From contig AP019702.1 of assembly GCA_006739055.1 (NCBI GenBank), positions 3,001,388-3,065,387 on the forward strand: 64,000 nucleotides of DNA, written 5' to 3'. The notes beneath the pieces were generated by a model. That model did not search any database. It saw only the letters and a list, made by a program, of their open reading frames with translations, and had not been told where the DNA came from. The translations under genes and the position numbers were made by a program. Source of the DNA: Allostella vacuolata (GTDB lineage Bacteria; Pseudomonadota; Alphaproteobacteria; ATCC43930; Allostellaceae). Below, one piece after another: positions 7,673-15,850 of the stretch (the first letter of the stretch is position 1; each line of letters begins with the position of its first letter).

Positions 7673-10282
7673 TCAGTTCGGCTTGATCACGACGCCGCCG
7701 TTGGACCCGGGATAATCCGCGTCGCCTGTATTGGCGGAGCTCGTCCCGGAACCTGCCGTGGTCGACCCGCCGGCAGGAACGAGGGCGCTGCCGCCACCGC
7801 CGCCGCCGCCGTGCCCACCTCTGTTATTATTACCGCCGTCGCCGCCACGGCCGCGCAGAAGTCCACCGCCGCCGCCGCCGCCGCCTCCACCGTAGTAGCT
7901 GCCGCTGCCGCAGTCCCCACTGTTGCCGTCGCCTCCATTGCCGTTCGCAACACCCTTCGATCCCCCGCCGCCGCCGCTTCCTCCATCTGAGTTACTGCCG
8001 CCGCTACTGTCACTGCCATTGGCGCCGATTGTGCCGCCGCCCGCGCCGCCTGCGCCGCCGCCGCCATTACCATCACCACACTCTTCGGTGCTCTCATCGC
8101 CGCCCCTCCCGCCGCCGCCAGCGGCAATCAGAAGATTGGTCACTCCTCGGCGTAGGCCGGATGCGCCGCCGCCATTGCCGCCGTCATCGGCGTTACCGCC
8201 GCGGCCCTCTCCGCCCTCTCCGCCATCCCAGACGCCACCACCCCGCACGATAACGGTCAGGGTTTCACCCGGGGTGACAGCCAGATTGCCGGTGGTGTAG
8301 CCGCCGCCGCCGTGAGCCTTCTGACCCCAAGCCTTGACGTTGATCGAGGTGACGCCGGCAGGAACGACGAAGCTGTGAGCGCCGGCATTGGTGAAGATCG
8401 CTGCGGCACCGGTGCTGACGCTCCAGTCCTCCGCATAGGTGCCGACCGTGACGGTGGCGACATGCGAGGTGCTGAAGGAACCGCTCGTCAGGCGAAGCTG
8501 CAGCCGTTGGTTGTTCTGGATCGTCGCCGGGCCGACCGTCCAGTTGGTCACGACCGAGGAACAGGTGGCGTTGCTGCAGATGCGGAACTCGGGGCTGCCC
8601 TGGCCGGTGATCGAGACGGTGACGTTGCCGTCGATGCCACTGATCTGGAGGATGTTCGAGGTCAGTAGGGTGCTGACCGCTTGGTTCGTCAGGTCGGTGA
8701 AGTTGAAGGCGTTCGGCGTGGTGTCTTGCCAGCCGGCGGCGGTGCCGGAGAGGTTGGCGACGGCGCTGATCGTTCCATCCGAAATGGTGAGGGTGCTGGC
8801 CAAGGCGCCATCCACGGTCGCCTTGGGCCGCACGTCGATGACACAGGTGTCGTCCTTCGCCAGCGTCTTGCCGGCGCAGTCATCCCCGACATAGCCGCCG
8901 CCGCTGTAGAACTCGAAATTGGTGACGTTGGACAGAATCGCGGAGAACAGCGTGGTTTCCATCTCGCCGGTGTTCTGGACGAGGAAGCTGACCGCACTGC
9001 CATAGGCCGGGGCGCCGGGACCGGTCACGTTCATGCCGGATTGCGGCGTGGGGGTGATGGTGAGGGCCGCCGGCGTCGCGTCGCGCGTGGTGATGAGCCA
9101 CGGCCGGACGATGGACCCGAGGGTGAGGGTATAGGTCCGGTCGGCTTCCGGGGTGGGTGCAGCGGTGCCCTTCACCGAGATCATGTCGCCGGCGGCGATG
9201 GACGCGGTTGCGCCGATCTCGACGCCGTTGACCAGGATGACCGCGCCGCCATCAACGCTCACCGTCCGGTTGCCGTTGAACCCGGCGAAGGAGATTTCGT
9301 TGGACGTGTGCTCGCTGCCGAGGACGGCGTTGGGGACGGGGTTGAAGTTGCCCGAAGCGGAGACGACCCCGCCGACCTCGACCCATCCCGTATCAGTGCA
9401 GACCTGCACCGTGCCCGTCTCAAAGCGCATGAGACCGATGGTCGAGGGTGTGCAGGCTTCGTCGGGATATGACTGCAACTGTTCGGAGCCGCCGCCGGCA
9501 AGGATTGCTTCGCCGTAGATCGCCGGCCGCACCACGTCGTCGCTGCCAAGCGGCTTGTCGATCAGCGGCACGTCGGGAGTATCATCGTCGTTGGCATCAA
9601 GCCAGGCATGGCAGGTGGTCTGGAACACCCGGTCGGGTCCGGAGCTGATGACTGCAACAACGGGCTGAGTCGAAAGATCGACGCCGCCGAGCCGCCGCGC
9701 ACTGCCGCCGCCGCAGTCGGCGACATCGTCGGATACGGTTTCGTCGCCGTGATCCCAGACGCAATAGCCGTACTCGTTTTTCCAGGGATCGGCCTTGGCC
9801 GCGCCGATCTGGAGGGGGATCAGGCCCCCTCCAGCCGGCGCTGTCCTGCCCGGGTCGGGGAGACGCCAGGGCAGGGGTTCAATGAAGCCGTCGCCGTCGC
9901 AATCGCCGTTCTGAGCCGTGCGGGCCTGAGCAACGAGGAGGAGAGAGGCCGCCATCATGTCGGCATCTGCCTCGTTGTGCAGGGTGACGTTGGTCATACC
10001 GCGCAGCGGCCCCTTGATATGGGACATGGTGGCGGAGCCGAGCAGGCCAACGACGGCGACCGCGCCGAATAGCATGAAGAAGATGTTGCCAGCGGTGGAC
10101 CGCTGCTTGTCCAAAAACGTTCGCAGCTTGTGCCAACGCAGCCAATGATAGGTAAGGTAGGCGCTCGGCACGATGATCGCGACGATGACGACGGACAGAT
10201 AAAGCACCGCTTGCTCGATCAGGAGAGGGCAGGTGCCGTCCAATAAGCAGTCGAAGAATTTTAAGTGCCTGTCCCGTTCCAT
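7673..10282 (-). CDS. Membrane-anchored surface protein with choice-of-anchor D-like and glycine-rich domains (paralog A)
   Basis: This ~869-residue protein has a hydrophobic segment near residues 14-38 (LYLSVVIVAIIVPSAY) and a second, pilin-like one near 62-83 (FFMLFGAVAVVGLLGSATM). An extracellular-looking region follows with NCDxD-like calcium-type sequence (NGDCDGDGFIEPLPW), a choice-of-anchor D-type beta domain (VQNTGEMETTLFSA, DDTCVIDVRP) and a C-terminal glycine-rich domain led by VVPAGVTSINVKAWG. It ends VVIKPN. The ATG at 10282 is preferred; a TTG at 10303 would overlap the upstream stop. It lies 17 bp behind paralog B and is probably co-transcribed. The exact role is unknown; adhesin or cell-contact is an inference. 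Confidence 0.7.
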   Translation of the reverse strand: MERDRHLKFFDCLLDGTCPLLIEQAVLYLSVVIVAIIVPSAYLTYHWLRWHKLRTFLDKQRSTAGNIFFMLFGAVAVVGLLGSATMSHIKGPLRGMTNVTLHNEADADMMAASLLLVAQARTAQNGDCDGDGFIEPLPWRLPDPGRTAPAGGGLIPLQIGAAKADPWKNEYGYCVWDHGDETVSDDVADCGGGSARRLGGVDLSTQPVVAVISSGPDRVFQTTCHAWLDANDDDTPDVPLIDKPLGSDDVVRPAIYGEAILAGGGSEQLQSYPDEACTPSTIGLMRFETGTVQVCTDTGWVEVGGVVSASGNFNPVPNAVLGSEHTSNEISFAGFNGNRTVSVDGGAVILVNGVEIGATASIAAGDMISVKGTAAPTPEADRTYTLTLGSIVRPWLITTRDATPAALTITPTPQSGMNVTGPGAPAYGSAVSFLVQNTGEMETTLFSAILSNVTNFEFYSGGGYVGDDCAGKTLAKDDTCVIDVRPKATVDGALASTLTISDGTISAVANLSGTAAGWQDTTPNAFNFTDLTNQAVSTLLTSNILQISGIDGNVTVSITGQGSPEFRICSNATCSSVVTNWTVGPATIQNNQRLQLRLTSGSFSTSHVATVTVGTYAEDWSVSTGAAAIFTNAGAHSFVVPAGVTSINVKAWGQKAHGGGGYTTGNLAVTPGETLTVIVRGGGVWDGGEGGEGRGGNADDGGNGGGASGLRRGVTNLLIAAGGGGRGGDESTEECGDGNGGGGAGGAGGGTIGANGSDSSGGSNSDGGSGGGGGSKGVANGNGGDGNSGDCGSGSYYGGGGGGGGGGLLRGRGGDGGNNNRGGHGGGGGGGSALVPAGGSTTAGSGTSSANTGDADYPGSNGGVVIKPN

Positions 10283-12780
10283 AAATGCTTGTCGCGCTCT
10301 CAATTCGGCTTGATCACGATACGGCCGGGCATTCCATCGTCGGAGCCGGAGACGCCGCCGCGTCCGGCATTTCCGCCATAGTCCCCGTCGCCGGTATTGC
10401 CGGCGCTGCTGCCACTTCCTGCCGTCGTTGAACCGCCGGCCGGAACAAGAGCGCTCCCGCCGCCGCCGCCAGCGCTGTCGCCCGAAGGGGTACCAGAACC
10501 CCCGGCGCCGCCCCCATAACGGCCACCACCGCCGCCGCCGCCGCCGCTATTACCGAGCCCAGTGTGAGAGTTTCCGCCCTGCAAGTAGGAGCCAGCTTCG
10601 GCACTCCCGCCGCCGCCGCCGCCGCCCGAACTTTGGGTCGCCCCCCCGCCCTGCATGTTGTCACCCGATGGGTCCGTACCATTAGCGCCAGAGTTTCCGC
10701 CGCCAGCGCCGCCAATGCCGACATACATAGAATGACGTCCGCCACCGCCGCCGCCGCCAGGTGCGATCAGGAGTACGGTGGAGTTGCGCTTCAGTCCGCT
10801 CGCACCGCCGCCGCCGCCGTGCCGGGCACTGTAGGCATTACCTCCCGTCCCACCCGGCGCGATCTCCGATGATCCAGCGGTGCGCGCGGGTGAACCGCCG
10901 CCGCCAACAACCACCCGCAGCGTTTCTCCTGGCGTAACGGCAAGAACGCCCGTGACATACCCACCGCCGCCGCCGTTCCCGCCGCTGTTGCTGCCCCTAC
11001 CGCCGCCGGCTCCCCATACTTTCACTCGAATAGTGGTGAGGTCAGCTGGGACGACGACATCGTATGCGCCGGCGCCGGCAAAGATCGCTGTTGTGCCGGT
11101 GCTGACGCTCCAATTCTCACTGAAGGTGCCGACTGTGACGGTCGCCACATACGAGGTGCTGAATGAGCCGCTTGTCAGACGCAGCTGGAGCCGTTGGTTG
11201 TTTTGAATGGTCGCCGGGCCGGCCGTCCAGTCGGTCACGACCGTTGAGCAGGTGGCGTTGCTGCAAACGCGGAATTCGGGGCTGCCCTGGCCGGTGATCG
11301 AGACGGAGACATTGCCGTCAACACCGCTGATCTGAAGGATGTTCGAGGGTAGCAAGGTACCAATCAGCTGGTTCGTCAGGTCGGTGAAGTTGAACGCGTT
11401 CGGCGTCGTGTCCTGCCAGCCGGCGGCGGTGCCGGAGAGGTTGGCGACAGCGTTGATTGTTCCGTCCGCGACAGTGAGGGTACTGCTCAACGCGCCATCG
11501 ACGGTCGCCTTGGGCCGCACGTCGATGACGCAGGTATCGTCCTTCGCGAGCGTCTTGCCTGCGCAATCGTCCCCGACATAGCCGCCGCCGCTGTAGAACT
11601 CGAAATTGGTGACGTTGGACAGAACCGCTGAGAACAGCGTGGTTTCCATCTCGCCGGTGTTCTGGACGACGAAGCTGACGACATCGCCATAGGTCGGGGC
11701 GCCGGGGCCGGTCACGTTCATGCCGGACGAGGTGGTCGGCGTGATAGTGAGGGCCGCCGGCGTCGAATCGCGGGTCGTGACGATCCAAGGCCGCGCAATG
11801 GCGCCCAGGGTCAGGGTGAAGGTCTGGTCGGTTTCCGGGGTGGGCGCAGCGGTACCCTTCACCGAGATCATGTCGCCGGCGGCAATGGACGCGGTGGCGC
11901 CGATCTCGACGCCGTTGACCAGGATAGCCGCGCCGTTATCAACGGAAACGGTGCGCGTCCCATTAAAGCCCGCGAAGGAAATTTCATTGGAGGTGTGCTC
12001 GCTGCCGAGCACGGCACTGGTGACCGGATCGAAATTGCCTGAGGCGGACACGACACCGCCGACCTCGACCCAACCCGTGTCGCTACAGACCTGCACCGTG
12101 CCCATCTCAAAGCGCATGAGGCCGATGGCAGCAGGGGTGCAGGCTTGGTCGGGATAGGATTGGAGTTGTCCCGAGCCGCCGCCGGCAAGGATCGCCTCCC
12201 CATAGACCGCCAGCCGCACCAAGTCGTCGCTGCCGTCCGGTTTTTCGATCAGCGGCACATCCGGAATATCGTCGTCGTTGGCATCGAGCCAGGCATGGCA
12301 GGTGGTTTGGAACACCCTATCGGGGCCGGAGCTGATGATGGCAATGACGGGTTGGGTCGGGAGATCGACACCACTGAGCCGGCGCGCGCCGCTGCCGCCG
12401 CAGTCGGCGACATCGTCGGACACGGTCTTGTCACCGTGATCCCAGACGCAATAACCGTAGTCGTTCTTCCAAGGGTCCGATTTCGCTGCCCCCACCTGCA
12501 TTGGGATCAAGCCTCCGCCGGAAGGGGCAGGTTGGCTGGCAATCGGTTCACGCCATGGCAGTGGCTCAATTGAGCCGTCGCTGTCGCAATCGCCGGTTTG
12601 TGAGTTGCGGGCATGGCTGACCAGAAGCTGCGAGGCAGCCATCAGGTCGGTGCTGGCCACGTTTCGCTGCGTCACCGTGGCCATGCTGCGTGTTGGACCC
12701 TTGATATTGCTCATCACCGCAGAGCCGAGCAAACCGACGACGGCGACCGCGCCAAACAGCATGAAGAAGACGTTTCCCGC
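8390..12780. repeat. Two ~1.7-kb direct repeats from gene duplication
   Basis: Roughly 8,390-10,085 and 11,070-12,780 align along their length with scattered, mostly synonymous differences, and in the same orientation. They encode the shared core of the two glycine-rich paralogs. The flanking N- and C-terminal coding parts do not align well. Recombination between the copies would delete one gene or create a chimera joining the N-terminus of one to the tip of the other. Confidence 0.75.
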
Positions 12781-13032
12781 TTCGGGGCGCGGCTTGTCCG
12801 CAGATGGCGGGAGCTTGCGGGCGAAGGACTGGATGGGCGGCTCTTGCGGCGCGTCCGGCAGCGGCGGGGTCGGGCGTCTCGGCCAGCACATCCAGATATA
12901 GGCAAGGCAAACGCCGAGCAGGACGCTCGACAGGATGATCGCCGACAGATAGAGCGCTGTCTGCCCGGCCAATGAAGCGCATATCTCGTCGTTCAGACAG
13001 TCCCGTAGTTGCGATCGCCAGTCTTGTTCCAT
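10300..13032 (-). CDS. Membrane-anchored surface protein with choice-of-anchor D-like and glycine-rich domains (paralog B)
   Basis: This 910-residue protein has the same architecture as its downstream neighbour: a membrane segment near residues 24-48, a proline-rich linker, a pilin-like segment near 87-107 (FFMLFGAVAVVGLLGSAVM), then the beta-rich middle and a glycine-rich end (VVPADLTTIRVKVWG, ending IVIKPN). The middle ~560 residues are nearly the same as in paralog A. The first ~60 residues and the glycine-rich tails differ strongly. It is the first gene of a leftward pair, with an AT-rich promoter region upstream that carries an inverted repeat next to a serine recombinase. The function is not known. 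Confidence 0.7.
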   Translation of the reverse strand: MEQDWRSQLRDCLNDEICASLAGQTALYLSAIILSSVLLGVCLAYIWMCWPRRPTPPLPDAPQEPPIQSFARKLPPSADKPRPEAGNVFFMLFGAVAVVGLLGSAVMSNIKGPTRSMATVTQRNVASTDLMAASQLLVSHARNSQTGDCDSDGSIEPLPWREPIASQPAPSGGGLIPMQVGAAKSDPWKNDYGYCVWDHGDKTVSDDVADCGGSGARRLSGVDLPTQPVIAIISSGPDRVFQTTCHAWLDANDDDIPDVPLIEKPDGSDDLVRLAVYGEAILAGGGSGQLQSYPDQACTPAAIGLMRFEMGTVQVCSDTGWVEVGGVVSASGNFDPVTSAVLGSEHTSNEISFAGFNGTRTVSVDNGAAILVNGVEIGATASIAAGDMISVKGTAAPTPETDQTFTLTLGAIARPWIVTTRDSTPAALTITPTTSSGMNVTGPGAPTYGDVVSFVVQNTGEMETTLFSAVLSNVTNFEFYSGGGYVGDDCAGKTLAKDDTCVIDVRPKATVDGALSSTLTVADGTINAVANLSGTAAGWQDTTPNAFNFTDLTNQLIGTLLPSNILQISGVDGNVSVSITGQGSPEFRVCSNATCSTVVTDWTAGPATIQNNQRLQLRLTSGSFSTSYVATVTVGTFSENWSVSTGTTAIFAGAGAYDVVVPADLTTIRVKVWGAGGGRGSNSGGNGGGGGYVTGVLAVTPGETLRVVVGGGGSPARTAGSSEIAPGGTGGNAYSARHGGGGGASGLKRNSTVLLIAPGGGGGGGRHSMYVGIGGAGGGNSGANGTDPSGDNMQGGGATQSSGGGGGGGSAEAGSYLQGGNSHTGLGNSGGGGGGGGRYGGGAGGSGTPSGDSAGGGGGSALVPAGGSTTAGSGSSAGNTGDGDYGGNAGRGGVSGSDDGMPGRIVIKPN

Positions 13033-13046
13033 GAATACCTAAGAAT

Positions 13047-13204
13047 AATGGTTCCTTTTTGCCAGTGTTAATTATGCTCGATAAATGCTTACTGAAAAGA
13101 TAATTCGTCTGCGGATTCGGTGATCTGTGGATATTTTATTGCTTCCCCTATTGCTGCCTCGTTCGGAAATTGCGCGCGCTGCGCAGATGCGAAAGGGAAC
13201 CATT
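13047..13204. repeat. Inverted repeat flanking the promoter region of the paralog pair
   Basis: AATGGTTCCTTTT at 13047-13059 and AAAGGGAACCATT at 13192-13204 are inverted copies (12 of 13 matching). They bracket the AT-rich DNA between the leftward paralog B start (13032) and the rightward recombinase start (13287). Such a layout could let a recombinase invert the promoter segment, or could be a pair of operator sites. Confidence 0.45.
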
Positions 13205-13286
13205 TCAAGCGGTTCTCCACAGGATTTCAATACGTTAATCGGCCCGGAGCTGGAAGCGAGTGCCGCTCCGGCGCAGGATAGTGCGG

Positions 13287-13847
13287 ATGAAAATCGGCTA
13301 TGCACGGGTATCGACGGAAGAACAGAACCTGGACCTTCAACGCGAAGCCCTGCAAAACGCCGGCTGCGCTGAAATATTCGAAGACAAAGTGTCCGGCGCG
13401 CGCCGGGTAGTGCGGACAGGGTTGGCCGCTGCCGTGAACCGCTGCGGAAAGGGCGATGTCCTGGTGGCATGGAAGCTGGACCGCCTCGGGCGCAGCCTGT
13501 TCGACCTTGTCGAGTTGGCCGAGACGCTGACGGCGAAAGGCGCCGGGATGAAGGTGCTGACCGGGCAGGGGGCCAGCATCGACACGACGCGGGCCGAGGG
13601 CCGTCTGATCTTCGGCATATTCGCCGCGCTGGCGGAGTTCGAGCGGGAACTGATCCGCGAACGCACGAAGGCGGGGATGGCGGCGGCCCGGCGGCGCGGC
13701 GTCAAGTTCGGGCGACCGGCGAAGCTTACCCCCCACCAGCTCGCCCACGCGCGCAGCCTCATCGATCGCGGTGAGGAAACCCGGGCCAGCGCCGCTGTGC
13801 TGCTTGGCGTCGATGTTTCGACGCTGAGAAGGGCGCTTCGAAGATGA
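13287..13847 (+). CDS. Serine recombinase (resolvase/invertase family)
   Basis: This 186-residue protein begins MKIGYARVSTEEQNLDLQ with the catalytic serine in RVST (residue 10). It carries DRLGRSLFDLVELAETL, the E-helix FAALAEFERELIRERTKAG and a C-terminal helix-turn-helix (SAAVLLGVDVSTLRRAL). That is the full-length small-serine-recombinase layout of Tn3 resolvases and Hin/Gin invertases. It catalyses strand exchange through a 5'-phosphoserine link. The ATG at 13287 matches the family start. It faces a second recombinase with a 6-bp gap between stops. Its substrate could be the adjacent inverted repeat, or element resolution; this is inference. Confidence 0.93.
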   Translation: MKIGYARVSTEEQNLDLQREALQNAGCAEIFEDKVSGARRVVRTGLAAAVNRCGKGDVLVAWKLDRLGRSLFDLVELAETLTAKGAGMKVLTGQGASIDTTRAEGRLIFGIFAALAEFERELIRERTKAGMAAARRRGVKFGRPAKLTPHQLAHARSLIDRGEETRASAAVLLGVDVSTLRRALRR

Positions 13848-13853
13848 TCCGTG

Positions 13854-14420
13854 TCAGCGGCTACGGGCTTCGGCTCGCCGCATCGACCGGGTCAATGTCC
13901 AGGGCGCGATACCCAGCTCTTTGGCAACGCTGGTGATCGTCACATCGGCCTGTGCCAGCCGCAGGTTGGCATAGGCCAACTGATCGGCATCCAGCTTTGG
14001 CGGTCGGCCGAGCCTGGCGCCTCGCAGCCGGGCCGCCGCCAGTCCTTCGCGCGTCCGTTGGGCCAGCGTGCGCCGCTCGAACTCCGCGAAGGCGCTCATC
14101 ACCGTATAGACAAGCATCCCGGCCGGGCTGGTGGTGTCCACCTGAAGGTTGGCGATCTGAAGATCGACCCCGCGCGAGCGCAGGCGATCGATCTCCGTCA
14201 GGGCGTCGATGACCGACCGGAAGGCGCGATCCAGATCCCAGACGACCAGGGCGTCGCCCGGCGTGAGAAGGGCCAGCACCTCCTCGTAGACGGGCCGCCG
14301 TCGGCTGACGGCGGATAGGCGTTCAATATGGAGTTCGTCGCAGAGCGGCTCCATGCCGACGATCTGTCGGTCGGGCCGTTGCTCGATCGTCGAGACTCGC
14401 AGGTATCCAATCTTCCTCAT
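13854..14420 (-). CDS. Second serine recombinase (resolvase/invertase family)
   Basis: This 188-residue protein begins MRKIGYLRVSTIEQRPDRQ with the nucleophile serine at residue 10. It shows VVWDLDRAFRSVIDALTEIDRL, the helix MSAFAEFERRTLAQRTREGL, the linker ARLGRPPKLDADQL and a C-terminal helix-turn-helix (SVAKELGIAPWTLTRSM). It is clearly different from the convergent neighbour, so this is not a recent duplication. Two recombinases may act on different sites (resolution versus inversion). The ATG at 14420 gives the standard N-terminus. Confidence 0.92.
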   Translation of the reverse strand: MRKIGYLRVSTIEQRPDRQIVGMEPLCDELHIERLSAVSRRRPVYEEVLALLTPGDALVVWDLDRAFRSVIDALTEIDRLRSRGVDLQIANLQVDTTSPAGMLVYTVMSAFAEFERRTLAQRTREGLAAARLRGARLGRPPKLDADQLAYANLRLAQADVTITSVAKELGIAPWTLTRSMRRAEARSR

Positions 14421-14589
14421 TAAATCAGTAGCTTATTACCTTTCTCGCCGTTCCCGGCGTTCAACACAATCGACCCTTTCCGTGAGTCTCCGGGCGGACG
14501 GGTTTGGCGCATCCCAACGATGATGCCGGACCGCCGTCTGCCAATGGTTATGCCTATAGTATGCCATGTTTCGTAAACAATATGGAAAT

Positions 14590-14617
14590 TTCAACAATAA
14601 TGGTCGTTAATGTTGAA
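14590..14617 (+). promoter_or_regulatory. Inverted repeat over the start codon of the small exported protein
   Basis: TTCAACA (14590-14596) and TGTTGAA (14611-14617) are perfectly complementary, and the start codon at 14610-14612 lies in the right arm. As RNA this could hide the start codon; as DNA it could be an operator. It sits in the AT-rich divergent region 14421-14609, which also has TGTTT-CGT-AAACA near 14569. Confidence 0.4.
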
Positions 14618-14969
14618 GAGGAATGGCCGATATGGCCGGGTATTTCCCTTGATATCGGGGGTCGCAGGAGCCGCCATGATTGTTATGGCCGGACCGGGCG
14701 CATCGGCGCAGGAGATGACCGCCGGCGTCGTCATGGAGAGAATGCCCGTGCCCGAGCGCGTTGCCTTCATCGCCGGGATCGTCGAGGGGCTGGCTTATGC
14801 CCGGTATGCTGCCGATAATAAGCAGACTGCCGGCATGGGCTGCATCTACCAGTGGTTTTACGGCAAGCGGGGGCGCAGCCTCGACGTCGAGCAGGCATTC
14901 ACGAGGTTCAAGGATCATATGCCCGGCACCATCGTGGCGGCCATGGTGGCGAAGGAGTGCGGGAAGTAG
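14610..14969 (+). CDS. Small exported protein, Rap1a/Tai-like in size and layout
   Basis: This 119-residue protein has an N-terminal signal peptide: positive residues (KRNGRYGR), a hydrophobic stretch to about residue 32 and an AQE-type cleavage region. The mature ~85 residues contain IAGIVEGLAYARYAADN, two cysteines (GMGCIYQW and AKECGK) and an acidic helix. The layout resembles the secreted Rap1a/Tai-type small proteins that bind effectors or serve as immunity proteins, but similarity is weak and no function is assigned. The next gene begins directly after its stop, so the two are likely one operon. Confidence 0.6.
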   Translation: MLKRNGRYGRVFPLISGVAGAAMIVMAGPGASAQEMTAGVVMERMPVPERVAFIAGIVEGLAYARYAADNKQTAGMGCIYQWFYGKRGRSLDVEQAFTRFKDHMPGTIVAAMVAKECGK

Positions 14970-15728
14970 ATGGAGCTGACGCGCGCACCGCAGTCCTGGA
15001 AGACCGAGTTCGCCCGCCGCGCCGCATGGGAGCGGGCGGACCGCGAGCGCTTCCACGACGAGCAGCGCAAGAAGCAGAAGCAGGAGCAGGAACAGAATCG
15101 GATCGAGGAGCAGGCGGAGCTGATGCTCCTCGGCACGGTGCTGGCGAGCGAGACGAAGATCGAGACCTTCACCGTCCGCCTCGACCAGTACGACACGGCC
15201 ACCGTCGGGGCTTTGATGGAGAACAGTCGCCTGCTGGAGCAGGTGCGCGAACGCATCGACGAGATGCTCCTCGATGCCCACGTCCTGCCCGACGGCCGCC
15301 GGGTGTTCCGCACACGCGACGGCAAGCAGGTCTTCGACGAGCACGGCCAGGAAGTCGACGCCGAGACCGTCCACCCCGATACGATCGACCCGCGCAGACC
15401 GTTCTGGGAAACCTTCAAGGCCGAACTCGACGAACGCGAACGGCTGCTGCAAGAGCGCACGCAGCTGCACGACTACCAGGATCGCCTGGATCAGGCCCGC
15501 GAGCGTGTCCGACAAGGGAACATCACCGAACGTGACCTGGACGACCTCGGTGCCGATCTTGATCAGGCCATGCCGGCCTCGGTCCGCCGTGCGCTGGATC
15601 GCCAAGCGGGCAAGGAACCGGCCGTCGACCGCGACAGCCCTCAATCCAGCAGCCCGTCGTTGTCGGAAGGGGATATCGAGCCGGTCGAGCGCCGAGCCTC
15701 ACGTGCGTCGCTGATTCCGCCGATCTGA
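14970..15728 (+). CDS. Charged coiled-coil protein of unknown function
   Basis: This 252-residue hydrophilic protein has a long charged helix at residues 20-55 rich in Gln, Glu and Lys (KKQKQEQEQNRIEEQAEL), a middle region with DARVLPDGRR-like turns (HVLPDGRRVFRTRDGKQVF) and a second helical region near 145-200, then a disordered Ser/Pro tail. There is no signal peptide or membrane segment. It starts one base after the stop of the small exported protein. I do not recognise the family; similar helical proteins occur in mobile elements next to transfer genes. Confidence 0.65.
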   Translation: MELTRAPQSWKTEFARRAAWERADRERFHDEQRKKQKQEQEQNRIEEQAELMLLGTVLASETKIETFTVRLDQYDTATVGALMENSRLLEQVRERIDEMLLDAHVLPDGRRVFRTRDGKQVFDEHGQEVDAETVHPDTIDPRRPFWETFKAELDERERLLQERTQLHDYQDRLDQARERVRQGNITERDLDDLGADLDQAMPASVRRALDRQAGKEPAVDRDSPQSSSPSLSEGDIEPVERRASRASLIPPI

Positions 15729-15778
15729 GGGGTGGCGATTTGATCTGTAAGGTTTAGTGGGACATAAAAAACCATTCT

Positions 15779-15828
15779 GTATCAGTAAGTTATATCGATA
15801 TGTTGGATTAGGAGCAGTCATCTGATAC
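15779..15828 (+). promoter_or_regulatory. Operator-like repeats in the promoter of the DUF4143 ATPase
   Basis: The 15729-15850 gap is AT-rich. It contains GTATCAG (15779-15785) with its complement CTGATAC (15822-15828), and between them the perfect palindrome ATATCGATAT (15792-15801). AGGAG lies about 10 bp before the ATG at 15851. A repressor site or structured leader is likely, though no matching regulator gene is adjacent. Confidence 0.4.
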
Positions 15829-15850
15829 TATCTCGACAGGAGATTCGCTC

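Noticed and set aside
7690-8310. Apparent trinucleotide microsatellite of GCC/CCG type
   Set aside because: It is the coding sequence of glycine tracts of paralog A read on the opposite strand.
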